Under the pieces are notes generated by a model. The model had not been told where the DNA came from. It worked only from the letters and a program-made list of their open reading frames with translations, and made no database searches. The position numbers and the translations under genes were made by a program. A stretch of 64,000 bases of DNA. Source: Aeromicrobium phragmitis (GTDB taxonomy: Bacteria > Actinomycetota > Actinomycetes > Propionibacteriales > Nocardioidaceae). Position 1 is the stretch's first letter, and the number at the start of each line of letters is the position of its first letter. Below are positions 26,633-34,514 of this stretch, piece by piece. Where the stretch lies: assembly GCF_003674095.1 (NCBI RefSeq), contig NZ_RDBF01000006.1:1-64000 (forward strand), given 5' to 3'.

Positions 26633-27348
26633 CTGCAGTGCCCTCCCCTCGCCGCGCCGTCGAAAGTACTGATACTCCCCGAGTCGGAACGTCCCGGCTC
26701 TCGCAATACCTCCACGGCGCGACTCCGTCGATCGGACGAGTTGGCCTCGAGGCATTCCAGTTGGCTCGCCGCATATTTCTGGCAGGAGAGAAAGTCGACG
26801 TCGGTGCACTAGCAACAGAGCTGGCGGTCGATCGCACTACACTGTTTCGGTGGGTCGGTAACCGGGATCAACTTCTCGAAGAAGTCATCCGCTCACTGAA
26901 TGTCGCCTCCTGGCGAAGAGCCCTGAGCCTCGTCCCAGGGGCGGGGCCGGCTCGTGTGGCTGGCGTCCTCTCGGTCTGGATCGAGGACGTCGCTACGGCC
27001 GAGTTCTTCCGTTCCTACCTGCGCCGCGAGGGCACCCGCGCGCTACGGCTCCTGACGACGTCCGACGGTTTGCACCAGGCCCGCGTTGTCGACGACATTG
27101 AGCGACTTCTCGTCACCGACTTGGAGGAGTCGGAGGAAGCCGGCACCCCGTGGACTCCACCGATGGAGGTGCATGATCTTGCCTACGTCGTCTGTCGTAT
27201 CGCCGAGTCCTTCGTCTACTCCGACCTGATCACCGGCGAAGAGCCAGAACCGAGGAAGGCTGCAACCGCGATCGGCGCAATTCTGGGGCTTCGACTTCAG
27301 TCTGGGTCTGCGCTCGACCCCTGCATGTTCTTCGCACCCCGTGGGTGA
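26629..27348 (+). CDS. TetR-family regulator, QsdR-like (copy 3, divergent)
   Basis: A 239-residue regulator if read from GTG 26629, which overlaps the previous stop (GTGA); a TTG 48 bases earlier is also open. The DNA-binding region ARRIFLAGEKVDVGALATELAVDRTTLFRWVGNRDQLLEEVI resembles the two leftward QsdR-like regulators, and the C-terminal pattern RIAESFVYSDLITGEEPEPRKAATAI is the same type. The roughly 40-residue N-terminal tail is polar. It is the third full member of the subfamily in the island, transcribed towards the SDR remnant. Target unknown. Confidence 0.85.
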   Translation: MTAVPSPRRAVESTDTPRVGTSRLSQYLHGATPSIGRVGLEAFQLARRIFLAGEKVDVGALATELAVDRTTLFRWVGNRDQLLEEVIRSLNVASWRRALSLVPGAGPARVAGVLSVWIEDVATAEFFRSYLRREGTRALRLLTTSDGLHQARVVDDIERLLVTDLEESEEAGTPWTPPMEVHDLAYVVCRIAESFVYSDLITGEEPEPRKAATAIGAILGLRLQSGSALDPCMFFAPRG

Positions 27349-27969
27349 AGTATCGCACAAGGTCGTACTGCTGGGTGTTCGGTCTTGGATGCGTCGACCA
27401 GAAGAATGGGCTGGGGAGGAACGTTGCCACAGGCCCCGAGGTCATTCCAAATGAGGGGAAGGCCCTGAGCGCAGCGATCGGTAGGCCGTCGCCAGCGACA
27501 GCCAGCAAGCGGCCCAGCGGGAACGAGAACTCTCGCCCCTCACCAACCTGCAAGCCCAGTGAGGACTCCGATCAATGGGCACAGGTATCGGCTAGCTCAG
27601 GATGCCGGTCGACCAGCTGACACCGGACCCAGACACTGAGACTCGTCCGCTTCGCGGACGTATCGCCAGCAGTCGAGACACCACCGGGTCTCGGTTAAAT
27701 TCGGCGGCGCACGATCGACCGCCCACGCGTCGATGATGGCGCCCCTTCGTTGCTTCGAGCGCCCGAGCTAGCAGGGCGTACAGCTTGTCAGTAACCTCAT
27801 CGAGCGGCTCGATACTGACGGCAGCCCGGGCGAGCGCTCCTTCGGTGGGGGCAAGGACCGGATGCGCCAGGCAGTGTGCGGTTCGGCTCGACCCCGGCCG
27901 CGGTGGGCGTCTCGCCCAGCGGCCCGTTGCCGGTCGCCGAAGACCACCGCGTGGCTGCTGACTCGACAT
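27349..27969. other. Gene-free stretch at the right part of the island
   Basis: About 620 bases with no recognisable gene in either strand. Frames are interrupted, and composition is mixed. One reverse-strand piece (EPLDEVTDKLYALLARALEAT) looks helical but matches nothing I recognise. Likely decayed sequence. Confidence 0.4.
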
Positions 27970-28266
27970 GCGGCCAGTGAGGATGCGATCGAGCAGCTCA
28001 TCAAGGCCGCGGCGCCGGAGCTCAAGCCTCGGAGAATCACGGTGAGCGCGGTATGCCTCGGCGCGACGGACACCGAGCTGTCGCGACACGCCAATTCCAC
28101 CGAGGCCCTGGCCCAGGTGGCGGTGATGACGCCGCTGAGTCGCTTGGGGCGGCCTGAGCACATCGCCGATGTCGTGCTGCTGGCCTGCCGGACAGCAGAG
28201 ACCGAGGAAGGCCCGGGCGGCGTAGTTGGCTTACGCCGTGCGGCGAGTGCTGTGCTGAATTCGTAG
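27970..28266 (+). pseudogene. C-terminal fragment of a short-chain dehydrogenase/reductase
   Basis: The frame reads AIEQLIKAAAPELKPRRITV, then SAVCLGATDTELSR and MTPLSRLGRPEHIADVVLLA, a typical SDR C-terminal half (xxLAxELxxRxITVNAVxPGxxxT, PLGRxGxPEDIAxxVxFL). The NAD-binding Gly motif and the YxxxK catalytic motif are missing, and the open frame upstream is unrelated, so the gene has lost its 5' two-thirds. The end (GGVVGLRRAASAVLNS) is also divergent from the usual GxxxxxDGG finish. Confidence 0.75.
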
Positions 28267-28395
28267 CGAGGCTGATGTTGACCTGCTCCTCGGCGCGGCT
28301 CGGCCGTCCCAGGGAGCACCGGCTGTTCGATCGGGCTCAAACCTCATCCACGCTTCTGCTTTCTCTGTCGAAGGGCCTCGTACTGCCCGCGGCGA

Positions 28396-29037
28396 TCACT
28401 CCCAGGGGAAACGGGTCGTCAGCGGCTCGGGTGGAGGCAGCGAACCGGTGGCCGCGGCACGCGTGACGGACTGCGGCATCTCGCCGAGCTGGAAGGTGGA
28501 CGTGCGTCCTCCGATGCGCATGGCGGCGAACGAGCCCTGCCGGGGCACGTCCTCGGGCACCGCGATCTCGTGCGTGCCGGCGGCGAGCTCGCCGTCGTAG
28601 GCCACCGCCGTCTGTGCGACCGGGTCGGGCGGAACGAAGGTCGCCCAGAGGCCGTGGAGTGTCACGGAAGCGGCATCGGCCAGCGCCAGGCGGAAGGACC
28701 GAGCGTTGGGGTCGTAGGTGACGCCGGACACCGCTCCTGAGAAATGCTCCTCGACCTGGGCGACGAGGAGGGGTGCAATGCCGGCCAAGCCCTGGAGGAA
28801 ATGTGCCTGCGAGTTGATCTGCCGGATTCGTGTCGCCAGGTGGTCCTTCGTCGTCGGCGGCACCATGCCGCCGAAGATGACGAGATCCACCTCGCGCAGA
28901 TCGTAATCATCGAGCAATGTGTCGAACTGGTTGCTCGCGTTGGCTGCGTACCCGCGATCTCGCAGCATGCGCACGGAGTCGACGAGCACCCCCTGGCTCC
29001 GCCCGACGATGAGTATGCGGTGAGTTTCCTCGGTCAT
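28396..29037 (-). CDS. Uncharacterised protein divergent from a MarR regulator
   Basis: A 213-residue protein starting at ATG 29037, which has AGGAG at a 7-base spacing. Residues 5-60 look like a Rossmann or receiver-like alternating fold (RILIVGRSQGVLVDSVRMLRDRG..., then VDLVIFGGMVPPTTKD). The middle is helical (RIRQINSQAHFLQGLAGIAPLLVAQVEEHF) and the last 100 residues are beta-rich, with two tandem strands recalling an immunoglobulin-like or lipocalin-like domain. No signal peptide and no known catalytic motif. Divergent transcription from a MarR gene over shared operators suggests it is MarR-repressed. Function unknown. Confidence 0.75.
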   Translation of the reverse strand: MTEETHRILIVGRSQGVLVDSVRMLRDRGYAANASNQFDTLLDDYDLREVDLVIFGGMVPPTTKDHLATRIRQINSQAHFLQGLAGIAPLLVAQVEEHFSGAVSGVTYDPNARSFRLALADAASVTLHGLWATFVPPDPVAQTAVAYDGELAAGTHEIAVPEDVPRQGSFAAMRIGGRTSTFQLGEMPQSVTRAAATGSLPPPEPLTTRFPWE

Positions 29038-29050
29038 GACCATGCTCCTA

Positions 29051-29117
29051 TGTTGGGTATACCAATATTGGTGCTGCCAACATAGCATAATGTTGGGTGA
29101 TCCAACAAACAGTAGAC
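29051..29117. promoter_or_regulatory. Two MarR-type operators and promoter between divergent genes
   Basis: Site 1 (29051-29067, TGTTGGGTATACCAATA) and site 2 (29091-29107, TGTTGGGTGATCCAACA) are similar 17-bp near-palindromes 40 bp apart. A perfect ACCAATATTGGT (29061-29072) overlaps site 1. TAGACT (29112-29117) is a good -10 only 8 bases before the marR ATG, so marR mRNA may be leaderless. Confidence 0.7.
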
Positions 29118-29124
29118 TCGGTGC

Positions 29125-29577
29125 ATGCGCGAGCACCCCGACCCCCGACGCACGCCGGATCGGCTCAAAGACCGTCCCACCTGGCTTCTCGGCCAGGCGG
29201 CGGCGCGGGCGTCGCGGCTGCTGGTCGCCGGATTCGCCGAACACGGTGACGGGCTACGCGGGTACCACTACCGGCTCCTCGCCTCCCTGGAACAATGGGG
29301 GCCGTCGAGCCAGGCCGACCTCGGTCGCGACACGGGGATCGATCGCAGTGACGTCACCGCGGCTCTCACCGAACTCGAAGCCCGCCGTCTCGTCGAACGC
29401 GAGATCGATCCGGCTCACCGCCGGCGCAAGATCGTGTCGATCACGCCATCGGGAGCGGCGACACTGCGCAAGCTCGACTCGGTGCTCGACGGCATTCAGG
29501 AGGAACTCCTGGCTCCATTGACCGCCGACCAACGACAGCAGTTCTCTGCGGTCATGGCGCGGCTCGTCGACGACTGA
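29125..29577 (+). CDS. MarR-family transcriptional regulator
   Basis: A 150-residue winged-helix regulator. It has the MarR core: YRLLASLEQWGPSSQADLGRDTGIDRSDVTAALTELEARRLVEREIDPAHRRRKIVSITPSG in pieces, with the wing residues DPxHRRRK and a C-terminal dimerisation helix. Two near-identical palindromes lie immediately upstream and probably bind it, controlling itself and the divergent unknown gene. It converges on and overlaps the DUF421 gene by 26 bases. Confidence 0.92.
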   Translation: MREHPDPRRTPDRLKDRPTWLLGQAAARASRLLVAGFAEHGDGLRGYHYRLLASLEQWGPSSQADLGRDTGIDRSDVTAALTELEARRLVEREIDPAHRRRKIVSITPSGAATLRKLDSVLDGIQEELLAPLTADQRQQFSAVMARLVDD

Positions 29578-30130
29578 ATCGTTGCCCCTCGGGCCGTCGG
29601 CGACGGTCTCGAGCGCGTGAGGGACCGTCGAGGAGCGAGCCCATGGCAGAGCCGTCGCCGAGCTGAGTGCTCGTGATGACGCTGATGGTGCCGTTCGTCT
29701 CCAGCACCACTGCGGCCATGTTCGACAGGCTGCCGGAGCCGCTGCTGCGGATGGCCTGGTGCACCTCCGACTCGGTGAGCCGGTGACGACGTAGCGCCTC
29801 CGGCACGATCATGCCGTCGCGCACGAGCAGCGTCGGTGCCGCCGTGACCAGCGAACGCACTTTCGGCCAGTGGGAGGAAATCCATGCCACGACCAGCTGG
29901 AGACCGGTCAGCAGCCCGAGCGCGACCACGCCCTCGGCCCAGCTCACCGTCGAGTTCAACAAGATCGTGGCGAGCGTCGAGCCGAGCGCGACGGTGACGA
30001 TGAAGTCGAAGGCATTGAGTTGGCTCAGCGTTCGCTTGCCGGAGCCGCGCAGGACGAGCATCAAGCCCACGTACGCCGCGATGCCGACCGCGACGATCCG
30101 GCCGATATCGGACCAGGAGTCGAACCACAT
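29552..30130 (-). CDS. DUF421 (YetF-like) membrane protein
   Basis: A 192-residue protein with three N-terminal transmembrane helices (about residues 8-85) followed by the cytoplasmic DUF421 beta domain. Family marks are RGSGKRTLSQLNAFDFIVTVALGSTLAT and GMIVPEALRRHRLTESEVHQAIRSSG. The C-terminal 30 residues (Arg-rich) replace the usual end and overlap the marR gene in the opposite strand. DUF421 proteins are implicated in envelope or spore stress, but the biochemical role is unknown. Confidence 0.9.
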   Translation of the reverse strand: MWFDSWSDIGRIVAVGIAAYVGLMLVLRGSGKRTLSQLNAFDFIVTVALGSTLATILLNSTVSWAEGVVALGLLTGLQLVVAWISSHWPKVRSLVTAAPTLLVRDGMIVPEALRRHRLTESEVHQAIRSSGSGSLSNMAAVVLETNGTISVITSTQLGDGSAMGSLLDGPSRARDRRRRPEGQRFSRRRAAP

Positions 30131-30380
30131 GCGTTGGCCTTTCCTCGGGCATCAGCTGTTCTCATGTCACCTTCGCACGCGTCGTCGGTCCCTTCCACGC
30201 GAGCGAGCCGGGCAACGCAGCATGAATGCACCGGCATGCGGTCGCGACGTCGTCGTGGCGGTGGGCGCAGGCGCGCCCGCTCCTCGTCACCGCAGTCTCG
30301 GATCCTCGGTCGGCTCCGCGAACATGCTGGAGCAGTCTCGGCCGGCGGCGGAGATCCGGTTGCCCCGGCATGCTGGAGGG

Positions 30381-30995
30381 ATGCAGACCTTCCTGCCGTA
30401 CGCGGACTTCGAACGCTCCGCCCGCGCCCTCGACTCCAAGCGTCTGGGCAAGCAGCGGGTCGAGACGCTGCAGGTGGTCCGGGCGCTGACGGTGCCCGGC
30501 TACGGCTGGGCGAATCACCCGGCGACGCTGATGTGGAGAGGGTTCGAGGAGGCGCTCGTCAGGTACGGGCTCACGTGCTGCGAGGTCTGGGTGGAGGCCG
30601 GGTTCGCTGACACCTGCGCCACCACGATGCTGACCGACGCCCAAACGGCCGGTATGACGGCCATCCGTACCCAGGCCGAACTCGCCACCGCTGGCGAGCT
30701 GCCGCCGTGGCTCGGAGACGAAGAGCTGCACCGCAGCCATCGCTCGGCGCTCGTGCGAAAGGACCCCGAGCACTACGGTCCGCTCTTTCCCGACGTGCCG
30801 GCGGACCTGCCGTACGTCTGGCCGGTGCGCTCGCCCGCCGTGCTGGAGGCGGAGCGGCGTCGGGCGGAGAACCAGGAGAGGCGTGCCCGTCGGGCGCTGG
30901 AACGCCGCGTCGAGGAGCGTGAGCGGCAACGGCGACGACGATCGCGCGCTGCGCGGAAGGGTTGGCAGACGCGGCGCCGCAACGAGGCCCGCTGA
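30381..30995 (+). CDS. MSMEG_6728-family protein (Pyr_excise, pyrimidine-dimer glycosylase-like)
   Basis: A 204-residue protein. The start MQTFLPYADFERSARALDSKRLGKQRVE is the family beginning; a GGAGG lies very close to it, and an upstream in-frame ATG at 30324 is less likely. Residues 1-130 carry the Pyr_excise-type domain (LGKQRVETLQVVRAL, YGWANHPATLMWRGFEEALVRYG) related to phage T4 endonuclease V. The C-terminal 60 residues form a charged Arg/Glu helix, probably nucleic-acid binding. DNA-repair activity is inferred from the domain and has not, as far as I know, been shown for this family. Confidence 0.8.
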   Translation: MQTFLPYADFERSARALDSKRLGKQRVETLQVVRALTVPGYGWANHPATLMWRGFEEALVRYGLTCCEVWVEAGFADTCATTMLTDAQTAGMTAIRTQAELATAGELPPWLGDEELHRSHRSALVRKDPEHYGPLFPDVPADLPYVWPVRSPAVLEAERRRAENQERRARRALERRVEERERQRRRRSRAARKGWQTRRRNEAR

Positions 30996-31055
30996 CGCTG
31001 GCGCGGCGCTCGGTCGTACGAGCTTCTCGATCCACGTCGTCGTGCGCTGGTGAGC

Positions 31056-31370
31056 CTACTCGCTGTGATCGATTGGTTCGTCAGCGTCGGCGCTTCTCGG
31101 GTCGAGTCGGACGATGCGGTCCGCGGCGGCGATCGTTTCGGGCCGGTGCGCGATCAAGAGGATGGTGCGCTCTCGTGATCGGCTCAGGAAGACCATGATC
31201 GCGGCGTCGGCTTCGGGGTCGAGCGCGGCAGTGGGCTCGTCGAGCACGAGCACGCGGGGATCAGCGAGGAGTGCACGTGCGATGGCGACGCGGGCGCATT
31301 GCCCACCGGAGAGCCCTGCTCCGTGTTCCCCGACCGGCAGAGAACCGTCCGACATCCACGGCATCCCCGG
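31056..31370 (-). pseudogene. C-terminal fragment of an ABC transporter ATPase (CydC/CydD-like)
   Basis: Only the last 100 residues of an ABC ATPase remain: signature LSGGQCARVAIARALL, Walker B VLVLDEPTAALD, and the switch histidine in LLIAHRPETI. The Walker A motif, the membrane domain and the start are missing; upstream in frame the sequence is unrelated. The signature resembles exporter-type ABC proteins such as CydC/CydD. It cannot hydrolyse ATP without Walker A and is best read as a deletion remnant between two unrelated genes. Confidence 0.75.
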
Positions 31371-31523
31371 AATCAACTGCCCACGACGCCTACCGGTGGC
31401 CTCGATCTGGTCTGAACCTCCTGTGGTCCACGCCTGGCCGAACGTCCATCTCTGGGGTAGCGAATCGCACGACGGTAGGATCGGGCCGCGCACGCGGCGG
31501 AAACGAGCGAGAGGGACTCGACC

Positions 31524-32720
31524 ATGGATGACGGGCACCTCGCCACCGACCTCGTCTCTCTGACGTGGATCGCGGCCGCCGCCGTCCTGTCACCGTTGCT
31601 GGCCTCGCTCACGCGCAAGAAAGTGCCGGATGTCGTGTGGCTGCTGGTGCTGGGCATCCTCATCGGCCCGCAGGTGCTCGGCATCGCGGAGGCGAGCGAC
31701 GGTGTCGCGCTGGTCCGCGAGATCGGACTGGGACTGCTGTTCTTGCTGGCCGGACTGGAACTCGATACCGATTCTTTGCGTGATCGACGCGGGAGGCGCG
31801 CGATCGTCACGTGGCTCATCTGCTTCGCCCTCGCGCTCGCCGGCGGTTACCTGCTCGCCAGCGGCGAAGACCTGCGCCTGGCGGCGGTCTTCGCGATCGC
31901 CGTCACCTCGACCGCGCTCGGCACGTTACTGCCGATCGTCAAGGAGTCGGTCGGCACGGCGAGCCCGCTCGGCCGCGCCGTCCTGACGCACGGTGCGATC
32001 GGTGAGCTGGGCCCGGTGATCGCGATGTCCCTGCTGCTGTCGACACGCAGCCCGCTCGGTGCCGGACTGATCCTCATCGCGTTCGCGGTCGTCGCGCTCG
32101 CTGTCGTGGTGATCCCCGCGCGCCTGGTCCGGCGCATTCCCGGCGCCCACCGCGCGATGATCGCCGGGGTGCACTCGACGAGCCAGACCCTGCTGCGCTT
32201 CGCGATGCTCGTGCTGATCGCGTTGATGGCGGTCTCGGCCCTGTTCGAGCTGGACGTCGTGCTCGGCGCCTTCATCGCCGGCATGTTGCTACGCCGGCTC
32301 CTGCCGCGCGACGACCGCACCCTGCTCGACAAGGTCGAGGTGGCCGGCTTCAGCCTGCTCATCCCGGTCTTCTTCGTGACCAGCGGCATGGCCCTCGACA
32401 TCTCGGCCGTCGGTGAGCATCTCGGCCTGCTGGCCGGCATCGTCGCGGTTATCGTCGTCGTTCGGGGCGTACCGGTGTGGTTGCGCGAACGATTCGACCG
32501 CCGCGGATCGGCGTTCGAGACCCACCGCGATCAGATCGCCCTCGGGCTGTACTCCGCCACCGGCCTGCCGATGATCGTCGCGGTCACCGAGGTCGCCCGC
32601 CGCACCGATCTCATCGACGAGACCACCGCGTCGGTGCTCGTCGCGGCGGGGGCGGTCACGGTATTGCTGTTCCCGCTCATCGCCGACCTCGTCCGCAGCG
32701 CCGACGAGCGGGTCGGTTAG
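31524..32720 (+). CDS. Cation:proton antiporter (CPA2/Kef-type) without regulatory domain
   Basis: A 398-residue membrane protein with about 12-13 helices. CPA2 landmarks include VPDVVWLLVLGILIGPQVLG, LGLLFLLAGLELD, TSTALGTLLPIV and DVVLGAFIAGMLLRRLLP. It lacks the C-terminal RCK/TrkA-N domain of Kef channels, so regulation differs. It exchanges Na+ or K+ for H+, adjusting internal pH. GAGAGGGAC precedes the ATG. It overlaps the next, convergent gene by 4 bases. Confidence 0.92.
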   Translation: MDDGHLATDLVSLTWIAAAAVLSPLLASLTRKKVPDVVWLLVLGILIGPQVLGIAEASDGVALVREIGLGLLFLLAGLELDTDSLRDRRGRRAIVTWLICFALALAGGYLLASGEDLRLAAVFAIAVTSTALGTLLPIVKESVGTASPLGRAVLTHGAIGELGPVIAMSLLLSTRSPLGAGLILIAFAVVALAVVVIPARLVRRIPGAHRAMIAGVHSTSQTLLRFAMLVLIALMAVSALFELDVVLGAFIAGMLLRRLLPRDDRTLLDKVEVAGFSLLIPVFFVTSGMALDISAVGEHLGLLAGIVAVIVVVRGVPVWLRERFDRRGSAFETHRDQIALGLYSATGLPMIVAVTEVARRTDLIDETTASVLVAAGAVTVLLFPLIADLVRSADERVG

Positions 32721-33154
32721 CGGCGTTCGTCCGGAGTCGGGATCAGCGAGAGCACAGTGCTCAGCGCGCCGTACATGACGGCCGTGCGGGTATGGGGGAG
32801 GCGGACGCCAGCGGCTGCGCGCGCCTCGCCACGACGGAAGATCCAGCGTTCCGCGCCGACGGTGAGGGCGATCGATCCGGCCAGGAACGCCGCCGCTCCA
32901 CCGACGAGCGCCAGCTTGCGGGAGGTGGGTAACGACGCGACGTCGGCTGCAAGAGACGTCTCGGCGGTGGTCTCCTCCGACTTCGCAGCGAACGCGTCGG
33001 GAAGGGCGGCGGTGGTGATGACGGCCGCGAGCGCGGCCTTCGCGAGGCCTCGGCGCCGCCGGGAGGCGATGAAGTCCGGCGTCGCGTAATAGGCGGAGGT
33101 CGCCACGCCGGTGAGCAGCGTGCGGGCCGTGCGAGAGGTGACTCGTGACGTCAT
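32717..33154 (-). CDS. Uncharacterised small membrane protein
   Basis: A 145-residue protein. Residues 1-35 are basic. One hydrophobic segment at about 36-55 (GLAKAALAAVITTAALPDAFAA), one at about 80-100 (LALVGGAAAFLAGSIALTVGA) and a weaker one near the C-terminus suggest two or three helices. No motif recognised. The stop overlaps the antiporter stop on the opposite strand. It diverges from the udgX gene. Likely a lineage-specific membrane protein. Confidence 0.65.
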   Translation of the reverse strand: MTSRVTSRTARTLLTGVATSAYYATPDFIASRRRRGLAKAALAAVITTAALPDAFAAKSEETTAETSLAADVASLPTSRKLALVGGAAAFLAGSIALTVGAERWIFRRGEARAAAGVRLPHTRTAVMYGALSTVLSLIPTPDERR

Positions 33155-33270
33155 GCGCCCATTGTTCCGGACGCTACCTGGCGCTCGAGGCGCGCGAACG
33201 CCCAGCGCCGAGCGAGGGCCGGTGAATCGTCGTATCGTCGCGGAGCAGACGGAGCGACGAGGAGGCGCCT

Positions 33271-33888
33271 GTGAGCGTGGAACGTCCCGGTGCGGAGCAG
33301 TGGGTGCCCGAGGATCGCGATCTGGACAGCATCCGCGCCGCAGCTGCGGACTGTCGAGGCTGCGAGCTCTGGGCCGACGCGACCCAGGTGGTGGTGTCGG
33401 CCGGCCCGCCCGATGCCACGGTGATGCTGGTGGGGGAGAAGCCCGGTGACCAGGAGGACCGCGAGGGTGAGCCGTTCGTCGGGCCGGCCGGGCGACTGCT
33501 CGACGAAGCCCTCGAAGCGGCGGGTATCGATCGGGACCGGGTATACGTCACGAACGCCGTCAAGCACTTCCGATTCCAGGAGCGGGGCAATCGGCGCCTG
33601 CACAAGAAGCCGGCCATCGCTCATATCAAAGCCTGCTGGCCCTGGCTCCAGGCCGAGATGGAGACCGTGCAGCCGCCGGTCGTGGTGGCGATGGGTGCGA
33701 CGGCTGGCCGGGCCGTGCTGGGGCGCGATGTGCGCATCGGCGAGGAGCGCGGTCACGTGCTGTCCGAGGACCCCGCAGTGCTGGTGACCGCCCACCCGTC
33801 CTCGGTGATCCGCCTGCGCGGGCGCGACGGGTACGACGAGGCCTTTCAGGCGCTCGTCGCTGATCTCCGCGCTGCCGCCGGACAGTGA
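33271..33888 (+). CDS. UdgX-type uracil-DNA glycosylase (uracil-DNA crosslinking)
   Basis: A 205-residue uracil-DNA glycosylase of the UdgX family. Motif A is GEKPGDQEDREGEPFVGPAG (from residue 55). The family-defining loop NRRLHKKP places His111 where the Mycobacterium smegmatis protein has the histidine that forms a covalent bond with the uracil site, and TAHPSSVIRLRG is the DNA-binding loop. One cysteine pair of the usual Fe-S ligands is seen in CRGCELW. GGAGG precedes the GTG start. The function, sealing or marking uracil-DNA, is known for the family; that this copy does so is inferred. Confidence 0.9.
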   Translation: MSVERPGAEQWVPEDRDLDSIRAAAADCRGCELWADATQVVVSAGPPDATVMLVGEKPGDQEDREGEPFVGPAGRLLDEALEAAGIDRDRVYVTNAVKHFRFQERGNRRLHKKPAIAHIKACWPWLQAEMETVQPPVVVAMGATAGRAVLGRDVRIGEERGHVLSEDPAVLVTAHPSSVIRLRGRDGYDEAFQALVADLRAAAGQ

Positions 33889-33909
33889 TCGCAGCTCGGC
33901 AGGACGAAC

Positions 33910-34503
33910 TCAACCTTCGACGGTAGCGGCTCGACGAGCGCGTCGGCGTCGGGCGCGGCGAACCACCGACACGACGACGCCCCCAGCCGCGATCCACGGT
34001 CCGCCGACGATGATCGGGTCCAGCCACTGGTGGTTCAGGTCCGCGCGGTTGCGGCCGAGCCGTGAGGCCAGGCCGTGGCCGGTGAACTCCGCACGCAGAC
34101 CGGTCTGCGTGATCGGATTGTCGGGGCGCGTGGTGAAAAAGGACCGCAGGTGGCTCTCCCAGGCATCGACGCGGTCGGCTCCCAGCAGCAGGAGCCAGTG
34201 TGCCGCTCGGCCCTCGCTGTACGTCCGGTACGCGTGCTTGCGGATGACGCCTGACAGCCCCTTCGGCGGGCAGCTGGTGCCGAAGACCGGGGTCAGCTGG
34301 GCGTGCTCGATCGAGCGCTCTCGCGGCCACCTCTCCTCCTGGCGTTCGGGGAAGTGCCAGTGGGCACCCGCCTCGTCGGGGGCGAAGCGTTCCTTGGGCA
34401 CGGCCGGACGATCGGCAGGATCGAGGTCGACTCCCCACCCTGGGATGCGGGCGCGCAACTCCTCCGGACTCGCGGTAGGAGGCTGGTCGGGGGTGTACGG
34501 CAT
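33910..34503 (-). CDS. Conserved actinobacterial protein with C-terminal membrane helix
   Basis: A 197-residue protein starting at ATG 34503 with GAGGAGA upstream. It has a soluble N-terminal region rich in Trp, Pro and charged residues (ELRARIPGWGVDLDPADRP, HWHFPERQEERWPRERS) and ends with one transmembrane helix (about 165-185, IIVGGPWIAAGGVVVSVV) followed by a strongly basic tail. I recognise the N-terminus from unannotated actinobacterial proteins but no function is known to me. It lies 11 bases after a zinc alcohol dehydrogenase gene in the same direction and is probably co-transcribed. Confidence 0.8.
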   Translation of the reverse strand: MPYTPDQPPTASPEELRARIPGWGVDLDPADRPAVPKERFAPDEAGAHWHFPERQEERWPRERSIEHAQLTPVFGTSCPPKGLSGVIRKHAYRTYSEGRAAHWLLLLGADRVDAWESHLRSFFTTRPDNPITQTGLRAEFTGHGLASRLGRNRADLNHQWLDPIIVGGPWIAAGGVVVSVVRRARRRRARRAATVEG

Positions 34504-34514
34504 GGCGTGTCTCC

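Noticed and set aside
28267..28395. Repeat of the tRNA-Ala 3' end as an island attachment site
   Set aside because: No 15-base or longer match to the tRNA T-arm or acceptor was seen here or elsewhere near 28 kb.
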